Origin: Oegoconia quadripuncta
Taxonomy: Eukaryota; Arthropoda; Insecta; Lepidoptera; Autostichidae
DNA length: 64,000 nt
NCBI GenBank assembly: GCA_949316235.1
Contig: OX438743.1
Coordinates: 23,557,771-23,621,770 of the forward strand
Direction of reading: 5' to 3'
The translations under genes were made by a program, and so were the position numbers. The notes under the pieces are model-generated. The model made no database searches. It was not told the DNA's origin and worked only from the letters and a program-made list of their open reading frames with translations. Each line of letters starts with the position of its first letter. Within the stretch, counting starts at the first letter, position 1. Shown here one piece after another: positions 1-12,159 of this stretch.

Positions 1-130
1 CTGAGCGGTTCATGTCCACGCATTCTTATCATCCAGACAGTCAGAAATTTTATAATAGCCTTTGGCACATAGTTTCCGTTTAACGGTTGTTTTAAATTTA
101 TTTAAAGGCAAAATTTGAATGTCTACCGTA
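1..130 (-). mobile_element. LINE 3' end, cut by window edge
   Basis: GAGCGGTTCATGTCCACGCA then TTTCCGTTTAACGGTTGTTT is the inverted coding tail found at 33190-33320 and 53245-53370. Confidence 0.8.
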
Positions 131-520
131 CTGTTTCAGTACAGTTTTTGATATTATCAAAATAGCTGATATCACTGTGCATTCTAGCATCGCTCGCTAC
201 AAAATACAATCATCAATACAGATGTATTCAAATGTGATACCCACGTGGTCATGGATGGCTGGCACCGTGAAGCTATCGTGTCCACTGTAATCACGAGCAC
301 GGAAGGCTCGTACCGTACCAGCTGTGAAGGGAAACGCCGACTTAGACGATAATAGTATCAATCATATAAATAAATGTAACGATACGAGTTTTTGTTGTCC
401 AATTGTTAATCATGTTTTGATACCTACTTGTTGTTCCTGAAGTATATTTGCGTCATTAGTTAATTAATTATCGGGAATAACGTCTTTCTAAAACCTAACC
501 ATTTTCTTTAATTTTCATTT

Positions 521-755
521 ATGCACAACGGAGTTGCACTTGACCTCAATCACACCTGATATTAAGTGAAGATGAGTTCGAAGTTGGAAGCGTATCTGAC
601 CCGGAAACCCCATCCAGGCCCCCAAGACTTATCTCTGACAACCGGAACAGAAGGCTGATTCAGATAAGACGGTGGTAGCTAGCCAGGCGGACAATTAAAA
701 TGCCCTACCACCAACCAAACAGAGGACAAAACATGTATTCAGTGGGGGTTAATGG
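521..755 (-). mobile_element. SINE family B, partial
   Basis: In reverse orientation it shows the family body (GTTTGGTTGGTGGTAGGGCA-like), the GCTAGCTACCACC segment and the tail GACCTCATCTTCACTTAA-like ending in CCGTTGTGCAT. The head is degraded. Confidence 0.7.
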
Positions 756-781
756 GAATTTTGAATAACCTGTAGCGTCAC

Positions 782-1052
782 GACATATTTGGTGTAGTGG
801 TTAGAAACTCTGACTGCTATACCAAAGGGTCGCGGGTTCGAATCCCGCTAGGGGCATATTGCGTGTATAATGAATACAAACATGTGGTCTCGAGTTATGG
901 ATGGTTTTCATTTATATTATGTATTTATTTACCAAAAAAAAATATTTGTGTAGTTTATCAACCATCTGGTATCCATAATACAAGCCTAGTTCCTTAGTGT
1001 GGAACTAGATGGCGCTGTGTATGTGTAAAGATGTTGTTGTTGTTGTTGTTAA
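782..1052 (+). mobile_element. SINE family A, near full length
   Basis: A tRNA-like head carries an A-box-like TGGTGTAGTGGTTAG and a B-box GGTTCGAATCC. A conserved body follows, ending TAGATGGCGCTGTGTATG, then a GTT microsatellite. The same arrangement recurs more than a dozen times in this window. Confidence 0.85.
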
Positions 1053-1558
1053 TAAAATGTAAAACCTGTCTATTTTAAGTGTACCTACCATGTGTACCTA
1101 TAAAATAAAGCATTTTTTTACTTTAAACCTGTTATGAGGTGCATTATAGGGTCATGGTCTTCAATTAACTGCGTTATTATATCAGGTGAATCCCGTACAG
1201 GTCATTATAATTCCAAGTCACTCAAAAAAACCGCTGTCTACCTGCGCGCGCGCACAGCGTGCTATCATAGTGAGTGACTTAATACCACTTTCCCCCTCAC
1301 GTAACCGAGCCCGCGACATTGCGCATGACCGCGCTACTAAATGTATTGCGTTGCGTATGAATGGAAATGCGGCGCGGGCGCATAAAGAATTCCAAATTAT
1401 CCGAACTCGCGGAAATTATGTGAGTACATAGCCATTTCGATTCAATCTAATGCGGTGCTCTTTGTTCAGTAGTTCACAATATTGTATTTTAATATTCTAA
1501 CTTGACACTGAGAAAGTTGGAACACTTTATCATATACCAACAGATATCATATATCATA

Positions 1559-1735
1559 TACCATCTTATCTAAATCTGCCGCCAAGCAGCAATGTTAATA
1601 GCATTGTTGTGTTCCGGTTGTCAGAGATAAGATAGCCAGTCCCCCAAATGTGTTGAGGTTTCCGGGTCAGTCGATTCCACCTTCGACCTTCGATTGAAGT
1701 CAAGTACGAACCCGTTATGCATAAAAAAAAACAGA
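1559..1735 (+). mobile_element. SINE family B, 3' half
   Basis: It starts at the ATCTTATCTAAATCTGCCGC segment and runs through GATAAGATAGCCAGTCCCCC to CCCGTTATGCAT and an A-rich tail. The tRNA-like head is absent. Confidence 0.75.
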
Positions 1736-1739
1736 GTGC

Positions 1740-4700
1740 CCAAACCTACGAGCATGAGCAACTTATTAGAGTGAATGAAGCAAGAGAGGTGTGTCAGGAT
1801 CATAGCAAGTGGAAGATTGTGGTCTTTGCCTACTATAAGGCAAACAGACGTGATTTTATGTATATTTGTAAAGACAAACAGTATAGAACTAGTCGGAATA
1901 GTTCATCATCACTCATATCTGATTATAACTTGTCATTTGTCAATGCGTCTACCAGACTCCTGGGTATAAGCTTTCATAAAACACATTCGAAAACACCGTT
2001 TCGGCATATTCTGGAGTATGAAGGTTTACGACCACTTGACCTTAGGTTTCCATCCGTTCTAGTCGATATACCGAACATCACCCTAAGCGTTTCATTTTTT
2101 CCTCCATAGTGCGGACTGCTATTAGGTATAGAACTCGCTGCTGACCCCTCCCCTACCTGCTTCCTGAATCTTAGAATGTTCAACTCTAGGGTGAATAAGC
2201 ATTGGGATTCTTCTTCTTCGACTACCTCACTTTCCACCGGGTGAGAGTCAGGTCACAAGTATCTCCAGTCATTCACAACTAAGAATAGCATATTTATAAC
2301 GTCCTTTGAAACTTGATATGTAAGAAATTGAGGTCAATCAAGAAAGGAAAGATACAATAGTTTAATAGTCTTAAGTTGTCAAAAGCGAAGGAACTAATTT
2401 TGTACCAATGCCTAACTAATATTGCCTTATGTGCAAATTTTCATAACTATGCATACATGCATGATACAGAAATCGGTCGAACGTAACCCCAACAGAAACT
2501 TGAATAACTCCAAAACCTTTAAACGCATAAATTTGATATTTACCACACACCACAAAGCACATTTGAATAAGTTCGAGAATTTAAAAAAAACTGCCAGGGT
2601 AAAGTAACCTGGGTTATCAGACTACGACCGATACACGCGTAAAGCATCCAAAATACAATATTCAGCTGGGGTAACGCACGCAATATTGTATCAAATGATG
2701 AATGTTGTATCATAAACACTTATATTCCCATTCAAAGAGAAAACATGTTTATTATCACACTTTAAAAGTATCTAAGACTATCGCGAAAAAGCTTTATCAT
2801 TCAGTTAGTCATATTTGTAAAACACTTTGCACGTCGTTACAAAAACTAACCCCACCATTAAATAATCGTCCGAGTATGAAAGTAACATCCATCACATAAC
2901 ACTTACATCACAGACCTGAAGTGACCAAAACCATTTTTTGCTCACTCGCCTCAGACCGCTTGCCGCCGAATTCACGACGTAATTCGTAGCCTCTTACACC
3001 GGGAGCTAACATACAATTTTATTGGCGACAACTTATATTTCCGAACAACAGTTTATTGAGTTTCATCGCAGAAGTAGATGAATATCACTTAGGTAAACAC
3101 CGAGTAAAAAGAAAAAACACAATAAAAAGAACACGATAATAGACTCGAACAAGTATAAAACGAGGGAAGGTACATAAAAGACGCAGCATTACCGCTTTGA
3201 ATGGCAAGATTAATTCGCTACCCGAGACGGCTGCCAGCTTATATGAATGATGTCTCAAGGAAAGGTTTGACAAACTAAATTATTAAAAAAAAGAAATTTA
3301 TATTGACGTCTTTTAGACCTTTTTATTGAAACGAAATAACACTTTAACGAATAATATTACCACAAGTAAGAATACGAATATCCTGGTCACGACACCAACT
3401 TCGTAATCCTAATTGAAAATCGTTATATCATAGAGAGACGCAGCGAATAACCACCCATTTCATATTAGCCATACCATTACAGCAACGTTCTAAACTATAA
3501 TTAACCCGTGAGAAAATTCTCACATCACAAACTTACCCATCCATTGGAATAATTACAAATTACAATAGTTACGAAGCGCGAATATCAATCGTGTCCAGCC
3601 TCTTGGTCTATAAAGCGTTGCGTAATCCGCGGTGAAAGTGTCCGGAGTTCGGATACCTATGTGGTTCGGACGGCATTCCACGTCCGGTGCACGGCTCCCC
3701 CTCCTGCGCCCGCGCACCTGGTGTTACAGGGCTGGCCTCGACATGTTTTGTCAATATTACGCAATCAATGTCACCTGACTTTGACGCACCGTTGAAGCGA
3801 TGGTGATAGATAACAGTTGTCAAGAGAATGTTAAATTCGATTGTGTAGGGTTTATTTCTTAGTCTATTATGGAAGTTTGTTAAACAAGATGGACAAGTGT
3901 GAGTAGAACTTGCGCGTTCAAGGTTCCATACCGAATCCAAATTTTGCAATTTGACATTTTTGATTCGATGTTGAACTACCCTCGTTTCCACCAAACCCGC
4001 GCCAGCTTTATATTCTTGTCTTCATAAAGTTGGTATACGTTGAGGTTTTGTGATAACAATGCAAAAATTATCTTTAGAATCTGTAGAGCTGCTAAATTCG
4101 TCTCCCGGGATGAACTACGGGGAAGTAGAGTTCGACTATTAAGCCCATGCTTGAAGATACAATGATGTATCTTGTATACATGAAAATGAAACGGATGCGA
4201 CTAATTCTCATATGTTTCTTGTCGATAAGTCAGCCGTAATGTCCGCCGCTACCTCATGTAATCTGCATATATATTGTCAAGGCAACCCATTAAATATTCA
4301 AAATTAATATAATCCTCTCTCAATTCCAGGATATCCCGCGGCGGAGATGTGTCTACTATTGCCCATCAGCTGGGCGACGTAATGGCAGCGAGTCGCGACC
4401 ACGACTGTGGCCGCTTCCACTGCGACGCGCACTGAGTTTGGCCCGTCAGCTGATACGTGTACGAACTGATAGTTACGTGGGCGAACTAATACGTACCATC
4501 GAAAAAAATTAACCTGGTCATTTTTGAACTTTATTACAATAACACGCTCAACACAACAAGAGAACGACACAACTAAGAGTTGTGTCTATGTTCGCGCATG
4601 TTTCGCTGATATATCATTACGCGGTATTCTAAGAGCCCTGCTGAATGAATTACGTGTGTTCTTATTATTATTACATACACAATAAACTACATCAATAGTC

Positions 4701-6440
4701 ATGAAAACTAATAATAATATTACAATAAGGTTCAAAAGTGATTAAGTGAAACTTTGATGGTACACGTACGGACTGATATTGTGGTTACAGTGAGAACAGT
4801 TGAGTAATGTTAGTTTTGAAAATTACTGTGTTAATTACTTTCGAAAGTCGAAATATGAAGCGCTCTTAATGTGTTTTGCTTAGTATTTTGGTATAGTAAT
4901 TCAAATACACGCATTTGTGGCTGTGTGTTGTATACCTACGTACATTTGTTACGTAATTATCATATTTAGGCGCTATCACTTCTATAACAAATTTTAGAAA
5001 ACCCAAAGTCGAAATGTACAGATGAAACGTAGCTCTGAAACAAACATTCTCGGATCTTGTTTAATGATCATTCTCATTAATTAAGTATTATAGTGATACA
5101 TTTGTCTGTCAATTTATATTTTCGAAAGTATAGTCCTTTACAGCCATAGTTGGAATGAGGTATGCTAAGCCGAAAGGGACTTATTATATTTTAAAAAAAA
5201 TCATCTTTTCATAATGTTAGTCCAGTCTGAAACAGAAAGCATGAATGTTGTTTGGATATTTTTTTTTAGTTGTATTGTATCTAAATAAAAAAATTATCCA
5301 AAAACCATGCTGTAACAATAAAAGAATATTCACGATTTCCTGAGAAAACTAAATTGTAATACTGTAAAAGCTTGTCTGTTTCACACTATACAAATGATTG
5401 AGCAATTTGTATGGGCAGTCGAAAATTTTTTCTTCAAAATTAAAACTTTGAGCCATGGAAATGTATTCTACTAACGTTACACAACCATTCGGCTTAGTAC
5501 CCCATTTAATAATTAAACTTGAGAGTGTATTAAATCTCTTAATTACTCAACCAAAAAGACTTTAAAATGCTAACTTGCTCCAATTCGCTGTAACATTTGC
5601 TACGTCATCATATGTTACAAAGTGGAGAATTATGGCTACCTTCATATGAGAGATACGTCATTCCAATTCTTCATAATATATAGTACAAGATAGGAGAGAT
5701 TTCAAGTATGAATGTAAACAATAGTTTTAAACAAACGAAAGCCGACGAAAGACGAAACGCTGCACAACGCAGCACGATAAAAACTACTAACATTGCAGAA
5801 TGAAGTAGAATTTTATCAAGAATAGTGTCACATTTCCCAGTGAAATGTCCGAAGTGATTTCGTTAAGAAATATAAAGATAATTAAATTATTATTATTTAT
5901 TCTTATCTGTTAAGTAGAGTATTAAATTTTAGTTAGGTGTCAAGGGTGAGTTGTCTATGGCAAATGTTGTGTAGATATAAATAAATGATTAACTGTAAAT
6001 TCCATTCTAGAATGAATGAAATTTAACAGATAGAAAGTCGCTTGATAGAACTTCGCAACCGAGAATTTTTACCATGCGATATAATGGGAACTCTTGAAAT
6101 ATCATCTGAATCTATTTGTTGTGGGACGATCGTAAAATCGGGTATACCACGAAGGGGCAAGGCTAGGTATATCGTAATACAATGTACAATTGTATAATAT
6201 CCGCAGTCAAAGTGGCTAAATTAATATTAGATTAGCATCAAAAATTAAACGACATTTTACTATAGTATTGCTACCTACAGATCTCAAAATTCAATACTAG
6301 ATGGCGCTGACTCATTGTCTGGAAATAAATAGACAATAAATTGAAAATTCAGAAGACTCCCGACGAAATAAACTTGTATCATCCAGATAGACCAAACTGT
6401 ATTAAAAGCTAAATACACACCGGTTTTTATATTACGAAAA
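1740..6440. other. Intergenic stretch, no gene supported
   Basis: AT-rich sequence with scattered short open frames that have no recognisable domains. Two GC-richer patches at about 3640-3730 and 4320-4450 could be exon-like or old repeat remnants (see findings). No repeat family that I can place was found in 4600-6440. Confidence 0.5.
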
Positions 6441-6454
6441 GGTTTTTATATTTC

Positions 6455-6772
6455 ATTCATCATCAGCCCGTAAACATCCCACTGCAGGGATATAGGCCTT
6501 CCATCGTATAATGAGGGAGTATGGGCCATAGTGCACCAGCTGGCCCAATGCGGGTTGGGGACCTCACATGCCTTAGAATTTTCATTTCTCAGGTATGCAC
6601 GTTTCCTCACGATGTTTTCTTTCACTGTCCAAGAGCAGTCGGATAAATGCACGTAAATAATTAAATTAAATTTAAAAACACATTGGTACATGGCCTGCCT
6701 GGGAATCGAACCCGGATCTCCCAAATCGGGAGACCGGGTCTTAACCGCTGAGCCACCGACGCCAAAGACTAC
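6455..6772 (-). mobile_element. SINE family C (tRNA-derived)
   Basis: On the complement it begins GGCGTCGGTGGCTCAGCGG, continues with a B-box-like GGGTTCGATTCCCAGG and a tRNA-unrelated body ending near the plus-strand CATCATCAGCCCG. This is the only copy seen in the window and its head differs from families A and B. Confidence 0.75.
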
Positions 6773-7148
6773 AATCGACGCTCCTTTGCCGCCACCGACC
6801 GAATATTTTAGTATTAATTGTGAAATAGCCTAGCATGCACATACTCGCTGTTGTTTATCATCTAAGTAATATGATATTTTATAAATGCTATCTTAATAAT
6901 ACCATCTATAAAGGTCCATTTATAACGTGGAAATTGCTAAATTAGCTTCCTTACGAGGCTGACCGTCAGCTTGACGTATCGTAATACCGCCATAATTTTA
7001 AGATCGTCCTGCGACATAATTATTCTCCATACATAAATCACACAAGCTATTTGCATTTATTAAATCATTATCTAACTCTATTGTATTTTAGAACACGTCA
7101 AATTACGTCATATGTGTGACTTTCTTAACTGTTGTTTTGAGGAACTAA
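6773..7148. other. Intergenic, nothing recognised
   Basis: AT-rich sequence between a SINE and a small MITE. No ORF, repeat or RNA structure could be supported. Confidence 0.4.
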
Positions 7149-7285
7149 GGCCCGTATTGATAAACCATTCTCAAGATTGAGATGACCTTCTGACGCTTGA
7201 GAATCTGTTGCTTATTATAATAGAATAAATAGTATTGAAATTAAGACGAGATGTCAATCTCAAAATCGATTTATTAATACGACCC
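7149..7285. mobile_element. Short GGCCCGTATT-ended MITE
   Basis: It starts GGCCCGTATTGATAAACCAT plus TCTCAAGATTGAG and ends with the complementary TTTATTAATACGACCC, so it is a ~137-bp foldback relative of the ~320-bp copies at 8679, 14298 and 43282. Confidence 0.65.
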
Positions 7286-7754
7286 TTAGACTACGAGTAA
7301 GTTCGATATGTATTAAACAATCGATTAAACAATTATCAGGGCCATAAAATGTATTGAATACACTGGTGCGTTCCACTTGTGCTTAACTTTAGAATCGCAA
7401 GGGCTGCGCATTGTATACCGTGCTTTTTATATTCTACGGGACACGGTTTAGTTTTGTGTTTCGGTTCGGAATTTTTTCACAAATATATTGTATTGTAATT
7501 TAAACAAAAGCTAATTTTGCCTGTCATATTCATTCTTAATGTAAAATTGTATCTAAGTGTAATGAATGAATTAACTCCATTCTACTTTACTTACTACTTT
7601 AATAGTACTTTAATCTACAATTTTCATATATCTATACTTATTTCCATTGAAGTTTCTTAAGACCGAGACGCATTTATGGGATTAAATATAAATGAATAAA
7701 TAATATTTAAACGATAAATCAGGTCCCAAACTAAGCAAAGTGGATAAACATACA

Positions 7755-7898
7755 TAAATATTTGTAATAAACATCAATGACTCGGGAATTAATGTTCGTA
7801 TTTATCCACACACACATTTACCCCTAGCGGGACTCGAACCCGTAACAGTTGGATTCGCAAACAGGGTCGCGAACACTATACCAAGCGGTCGTCTCGGC
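7755..7898 (-). mobile_element. SINE family A' head fragment
   Basis: On the complement a tRNA-like head reads GACGACCGCTTGGTATAGTG with B-box GGGTTCGAGTCCCGC, followed by the family body start. It matches the A' copies at 41228 and 53860 more closely than family A. Confidence 0.65.
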
Positions 7899-8678
7899 CT
7901 TTGAAAAAAATATTATAATATGATAATATTGGTCTTTTCCCCGTGACACATCTGCCCCCTCCTCAAACTAATTCTCCGGTGGACTTACTGGATAATACGT
8001 CTTTTCTATGCTAAATCCTGCATCACTAGCGCATTCGTCGAATGTAACCACCAGTGTAATTACATCTGCTTATTGTATTTATATGAACACAATACAATTT
8101 AAATGTTTACTTTGTTAGGTTTATGTAGAGACACCCAGCATTTTCTTCTATTTATTGTTACCAAATAATTATTTATTTTCAATTTATATTGTAGTTTTTA
8201 AGTGACTTTATAAAATTTTTCTTGCACTGCTACGAATGTTCTTAGAAATGAGTAAGAAACGTTGCTGCTCCGGCTACGGCACAAAGTCCAATATTTGTAG
8301 GTACAAATGTACCCTAAGATTACAAAAAGAAAATATATTTAACTGTACTTTTATGTGTTGGTACACTCGGTAGGATCACAGACTTATAATACTACCAGAC
8401 CGAACATAAAGATTAAATAACTTGGCAAGTATTCATACAAAAGAATAAGCTAAGCTATGAGAATAAGCTTTGTCGTATGAAGAAGAGACTAGAATTTGGT
8501 TATATATCAGCTACTTTATATTTTCTAAAAATAGTTTATTAAGTCCTGACATTTGCCCGCGGCGAAATTTTTCAAAAATATGAACAAGTTTTTTTTTTGA
8601 AAATAGTTACCTTACAGGAGTTCTGTGTTCCGACGTGATGTGATGCTTCGCAGTGGTAATTTTAATTGAATAGTCTAT

Positions 8679-9007
8679 GGCCCGTATTAATAAACCATTC
8701 TCAAGATTGAGAACAGTCTTGTGACTGGTCTCAAGTAAGCGTGTTGATTAATAAACCTAACTTGAGACCTGAAACGCGCGAGCTTACTCAAGCAGTACTC
8801 ATTTGAGAGTTTCACGTATTAATAAACGGAACTCAAGACTATCATTCATTCCCCGCTGAGGATCAAGCTCAAGTGATCTCAGCTGAGTAGACCTCAAGAT
8901 TGGTTTATAAATTAGCACGGAGCTTGAGATAGCGTCAACTGCTTAAGACGCATCTTGTTTGATACAGCCTCAAGACTTGTATTGAGATTGGTTTCTTAAT
9001 ACGGGCC
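8679..9007. mobile_element. MITE, GGCCCGTATT-ended, ~329 bp
   Basis: The element has terminal inverted repeats GGCCCGTATTAATAAACC / ATTTCTTAATACGGGCC-like, and its interior is filled with alternating CTCAAG and CTTGAG words. No coding capacity. Close copies lie at 14298-14595 and 43282-43600. Confidence 0.8.
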
Positions 9008-9229
9008 TTAGTTTTATTACTAAATACCTATACTAAATCTAAAGCACGCTACCGATTTGTTGGAAACCATTTATATTCTGTCACTGACGCTATCCATGTG
9101 AAAAAAAAATAGGAACTTTAAGATTTTTTTTTTTGGATACAAGCTATTTTATTTAAAAAAATGTTTAGATAGCTGCGAAGCGTGTATGTATATTTATAAT
9201 GTTAGGTCTGTTACTATTTAAGTCTGTGG

Positions 9230-9400
9230 GTACGGTGGGTACGATATTAAATCAGGAATTGTACTCATGAACATCTTCAAATTGTCCTGCTCATTCACTT
9301 GCATGAAATATAAAACTATCCCACTCTCACTCCTACGTCGCTACGTCGTGCTACGCAATTGGTCAATTTTTTGACAGCGGCAATTTAATATGGCGTACTT
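9230..9400. repeat. Dispersed repeat with CACTCTC / ACGTCG segment
   Basis: The segment with CATGAAATATAAAACTATCC and CCTACGTCGCTACG recurs near 17335-17400 and, in opposite orientation, near 10340-10440 and 51840-51925. Class unknown. Confidence 0.45.
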
Positions 9401-9594
9401 ATAATAAGAAAAATACAAAATATGCTGGCGAGTTTATTTTACTTATTGAGTATTATATACACACCACAATGGTTCTGACTGTCGTAGCATGAATCTGAGC
9501 AATAAAAAAGTACAACTTTACTAGAATCCGAGTGGTAATAAGGTGATTTTCTTTTTATTATTGAATTGAATCATTAAGACTACTCTGGCTCTGT

Positions 9595-9705
9595 CTATAA
9601 ATATCCTTAGACATACACACAGCGCCATCTAGTTCCACAATAAGCAACTACTATAGGCTTGTGTTGTGGATACCAGATGGTTGATATACTACATATATAC
9701 ATTTT
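9595..9705 (-). mobile_element. SINE family A, 3' part
   Basis: On the plus strand the reverse tail reads ACACAGCGCCATCTAGTTCC, then ACCAGATGGTTGATATACTA, the inverted family A tail. No tRNA-like head. Confidence 0.75.
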
Positions 9706-9967
9706 CTTTAATTGAAGCTCAATGATTGTAATACCTAGAAGAAGTCTATTAGAATATCTTTAAATTTAATCGTCAAATTATTCTAACTATATGTTTAGTA
9801 ACTACTACGATATTTAACATTATTCATGGTATATAAGGTCCTAATTAGTATCGATCCATAGAACACGTGTTTGTGTAGGGTCAAAGTGATCCAAATAGCA
9901 ATTTTACTTTTAAGAATAATAATAAAAAAAAACCAACCTTTCAGCTTCAGCAGACCACGATTAACCG

Positions 9968-10350
9968 CCTCCGTGGCTCAATTTAAACAATATAGCGCTT
10001 TAGAATCGGAGGTCGCAGGTTCGAATCCCAGCTGACAAGTACTCGGTTTGGTTGGTGGTAGCGCATTTTAAATGTCCGCCTGGTATGCTACCACAATCCT
10101 GTCCGTATTTCAAAATGTTGCTGTTGAGCATGTTAGAAAGCGATGCCGATATACACGTTACACAAAGCTGTCCCTTTTTAACTGTCCTCAAGCGGAGATC
10201 TCTGCGTGAGTAACATTCTATAATGCGGGCCTTAGTCAGCCGCTAAGCAACAATGTTAACAGCATTGTTGTTCGTGTTGTTATAAGATACCCATTCCCCC
10301 AAAATAAGATTTCGGGTGAGCACACTTCCTTCGGCCTCATCTTACCATGA
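9968..10350 (+). mobile_element. SINE family B interrupted by a MITE
   Basis: The tRNA-like head CCGCCTCCGTGGCTCAAT with B-box GGTTCGAATCCCAGC runs to about 10096. A GTCCGTATTT...GCGGGCC element (10099-10231) follows, and the SINE body resumes with GCCGCTAAGCAACAATG through to the tail near 10345. Confidence 0.7.
10099..10231. mobile_element. Small MITE nested inside a SINE
   Basis: This is the same element as 44090-44235. Shared segments are CAAAATGTTG/AAAAATGTTG, GTTAGAAAG, TACACAAAGCTGTCCC-like and CAAGCGGAGATCTCTGC, ending in GGGCC. The SINE body continues on both sides. Confidence 0.65.
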
Positions 10351-10439
10351 CATCGTTTGTCGCGCGCGACGTAGAGAGAGTGTGATAATTGTATTCGTCC
10401 AAGCAAATGAGCGGAACAAATATTATCTCACGCGATATT

Positions 10440-10757
10440 TTTTTTTTATACACAACGGGTTGGTACTTAACCTCAATCACACCTGATGTTAAGTGAAGAT
10501 GAGGTCGAAGGTGGAAGCGTACTGACCCGGAAACCCCAACACATTTAGGGAACTGGCTATCTTATACCTAACAACCGGAACACAACAATGCTACTAATAT
10601 CGCTGTTTGGCGACAGATTTAGATAAGATGGTGGTAGCTAGCCAGGCGGACATTTAAAATGCCCTACCATCAACCAAACCGAGTACTTAAACATGTACCC
10701 GCGACCTCCGAATCGTAAATCCAATGTTGTTTACATTGAGCTACGGAGGCGGTTATA
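10440..10757 (-). mobile_element. SINE family B, nearly complete
   Basis: Read on the complement: CCGCCTCCGTAGCTCAATGT head, body GTTTGGTTGATGGTAGGGCA, CATCTTATCTAAATCTGTCG, and the tail ending at GTTGTGTATA plus poly-A (poly-T on plus near 10440). Confidence 0.8.
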
Positions 10758-11049
10758 AACGTTTATCGCGCCAGTCGTGTTACGGGGGCGTGTGCAAACT
10801 CGTTGTACATAAAAAATAGTTTTTTTATTTAGTTTTGTGTTATTTTTGGAATACTTCGGACCTACACAATGAAGTAAGAAATGGATGTAAATGAGGACTT
10901 TGAACTTGATACTTTAGTAGAAATTTTTTATACATTTGTACCGCGAATAATTTTACACATTAGTAGCTAAGTTGTAAATACGCTTCAGAAATGTAAATTA
11001 TTTATTTATTTTGAATATAACTTCAAACAATATTTGTTTTTGTCTCATC

Positions 11050-11530
11050 CATCCATGCTTTTAACCGGTTTCGAAAAAAACCGGTAAATATAGTTTAATA
11101 CCGGATTTTAAAAAAGGTTTTGTTCGGAGCGCGTCCGAAATGAGAGCTCTACCTGAAACCTTAATAAACCGGTTTTAATCCAGACAAAACCACTAACTTC
11201 ATATGAAGCCCGCTATAATACCTTTGGAGTACAATTCAATTTTTTTTCAATACAATGTGTTTCATTCTCACAATAAACTTACAACAATACAGTGCAGAAT
11301 ATAATTATAATAAATTAAAGTAAATTAAATGAAAAAAAAAGAATTAGAAATTTTGTAAAACTCTTATTTGTGAGAATCTGGATCAGTCTGCACGCGTCGG
11401 CATCATTTGAAGTTTGTAGTGATAGAGACGTCGTCGTCGGTAACCGTAATGAAAACCGCTTAATTAATTCAAAACCAATATGATTTTACTCCGAAAACCG
11501 GTTTTTTAAGGGTACCTTACACTTACACTC
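11050..11530. repeat. AACCGGTT-rich segment
   Basis: The core ACCGGT or AACCGGTT occurs near 11060, 11077, 11167 and 11496, with half-sites nearby and one more at 11570. Such clustering suggests subterminal repeats of a transposon or a cluster of protein sites. No ORF. Confidence 0.4.
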
Positions 11531-11542
11531 CTTTCTACTTGA

Positions 11543-11830
11543 TTGATTGATTTAGATTTACCAGTAACCGGTAAACAAGCCCTGCATCAGTCCACTCTAA
11601 CATTAAGTAATAAGTGCTTGAACACGAAAACCTTTATTAAATGTATGTTACCAGGGATGACTCATGGCACTGAAACGTGGTCTCTCACTGTGGGCCTCAT
11701 AAGAAAGCTCAAGGTCACGCAACCAGCTATGGAGATGGCAATGCTGGGCGTTCCACTACGTACTCGAATCAGGGATGAAGAAATCCGTGGGCCGTCGAAA
11801 GTCACTGACATAGCGTAGCGTATTAGTAAG
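11543..11830 (+). mobile_element. LINE reverse transcriptase C-terminal fragment
   Basis: A 91-codon open frame contains GMTHGTETWSLTVGLIRKLK and then AMEMAMLGVPLRTRIRDEEI. This matches the characteristic end of the RT/thumb region of insect RTE-like endonuclease-reverse transcriptases (YGSETW, AMLG motifs). No catalytic region remains; it is a 5'-truncated dead copy. Confidence 0.8.
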
Positions 11831-11889
11831 TCAAAGTGACAGTGTGCAGGACACATATAGCTCGAAGGAACTGATGGCCGAACTTCAAT

Positions 11890-12130
11890 CTTCAAATTTC
11901 AAGCATTTTATTTCAACATAAGATACATGATATCATTTGTTGAATGTCAATTTAAATCTATTGGAAATAAAAATAGGGCTAAGCATTTTTCGGTCAGTCA
12001 GTATGTCCAAGCTACCACCGCTTCGGAAAGGGAAATCATCTGTGGGAAAAGAAGCGGCGCAAGAAACCCACAGGATCATTTTCTTTTCTTTTTCTTTTTT
12101 TTTTATATATATAAAAGTATACAACTAATA
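11890..12130 (-). mobile_element. LINE 3' end fragment
   Basis: The plus-strand AAGAAGCGGCGCAAGAAACC motif and flanking T-rich tract resemble the 3' region seen again at 63370-63600. It adjoins a longer LINE fragment at 12160-12530 in the same orientation. Confidence 0.5.
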
Positions 12131-12159
12131 CAATTTTATAATTTTTGGGAGCTGGGCGA

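Noticed and set aside
782..870. tRNA gene candidates at SINE heads (also 33100, 39540, 40310, 51500, 58650 and others)
   Set aside because: They have A- and B-box words but no full cloverleaf, and each is followed by the same SINE body, so they are SINE promoters rather than tRNA genes.
1186..1431. 81-codon open frame
   Set aside because: No domain, no start or splice context, and no repeat or gene relation; likely chance in a locally GC-rich patch.
4304..4570. Minus-strand 88-codon open frame
   Set aside because: No motif and an odd composition; it overlaps the GC-rich patch that is better explained on plus, if it is coding at all.
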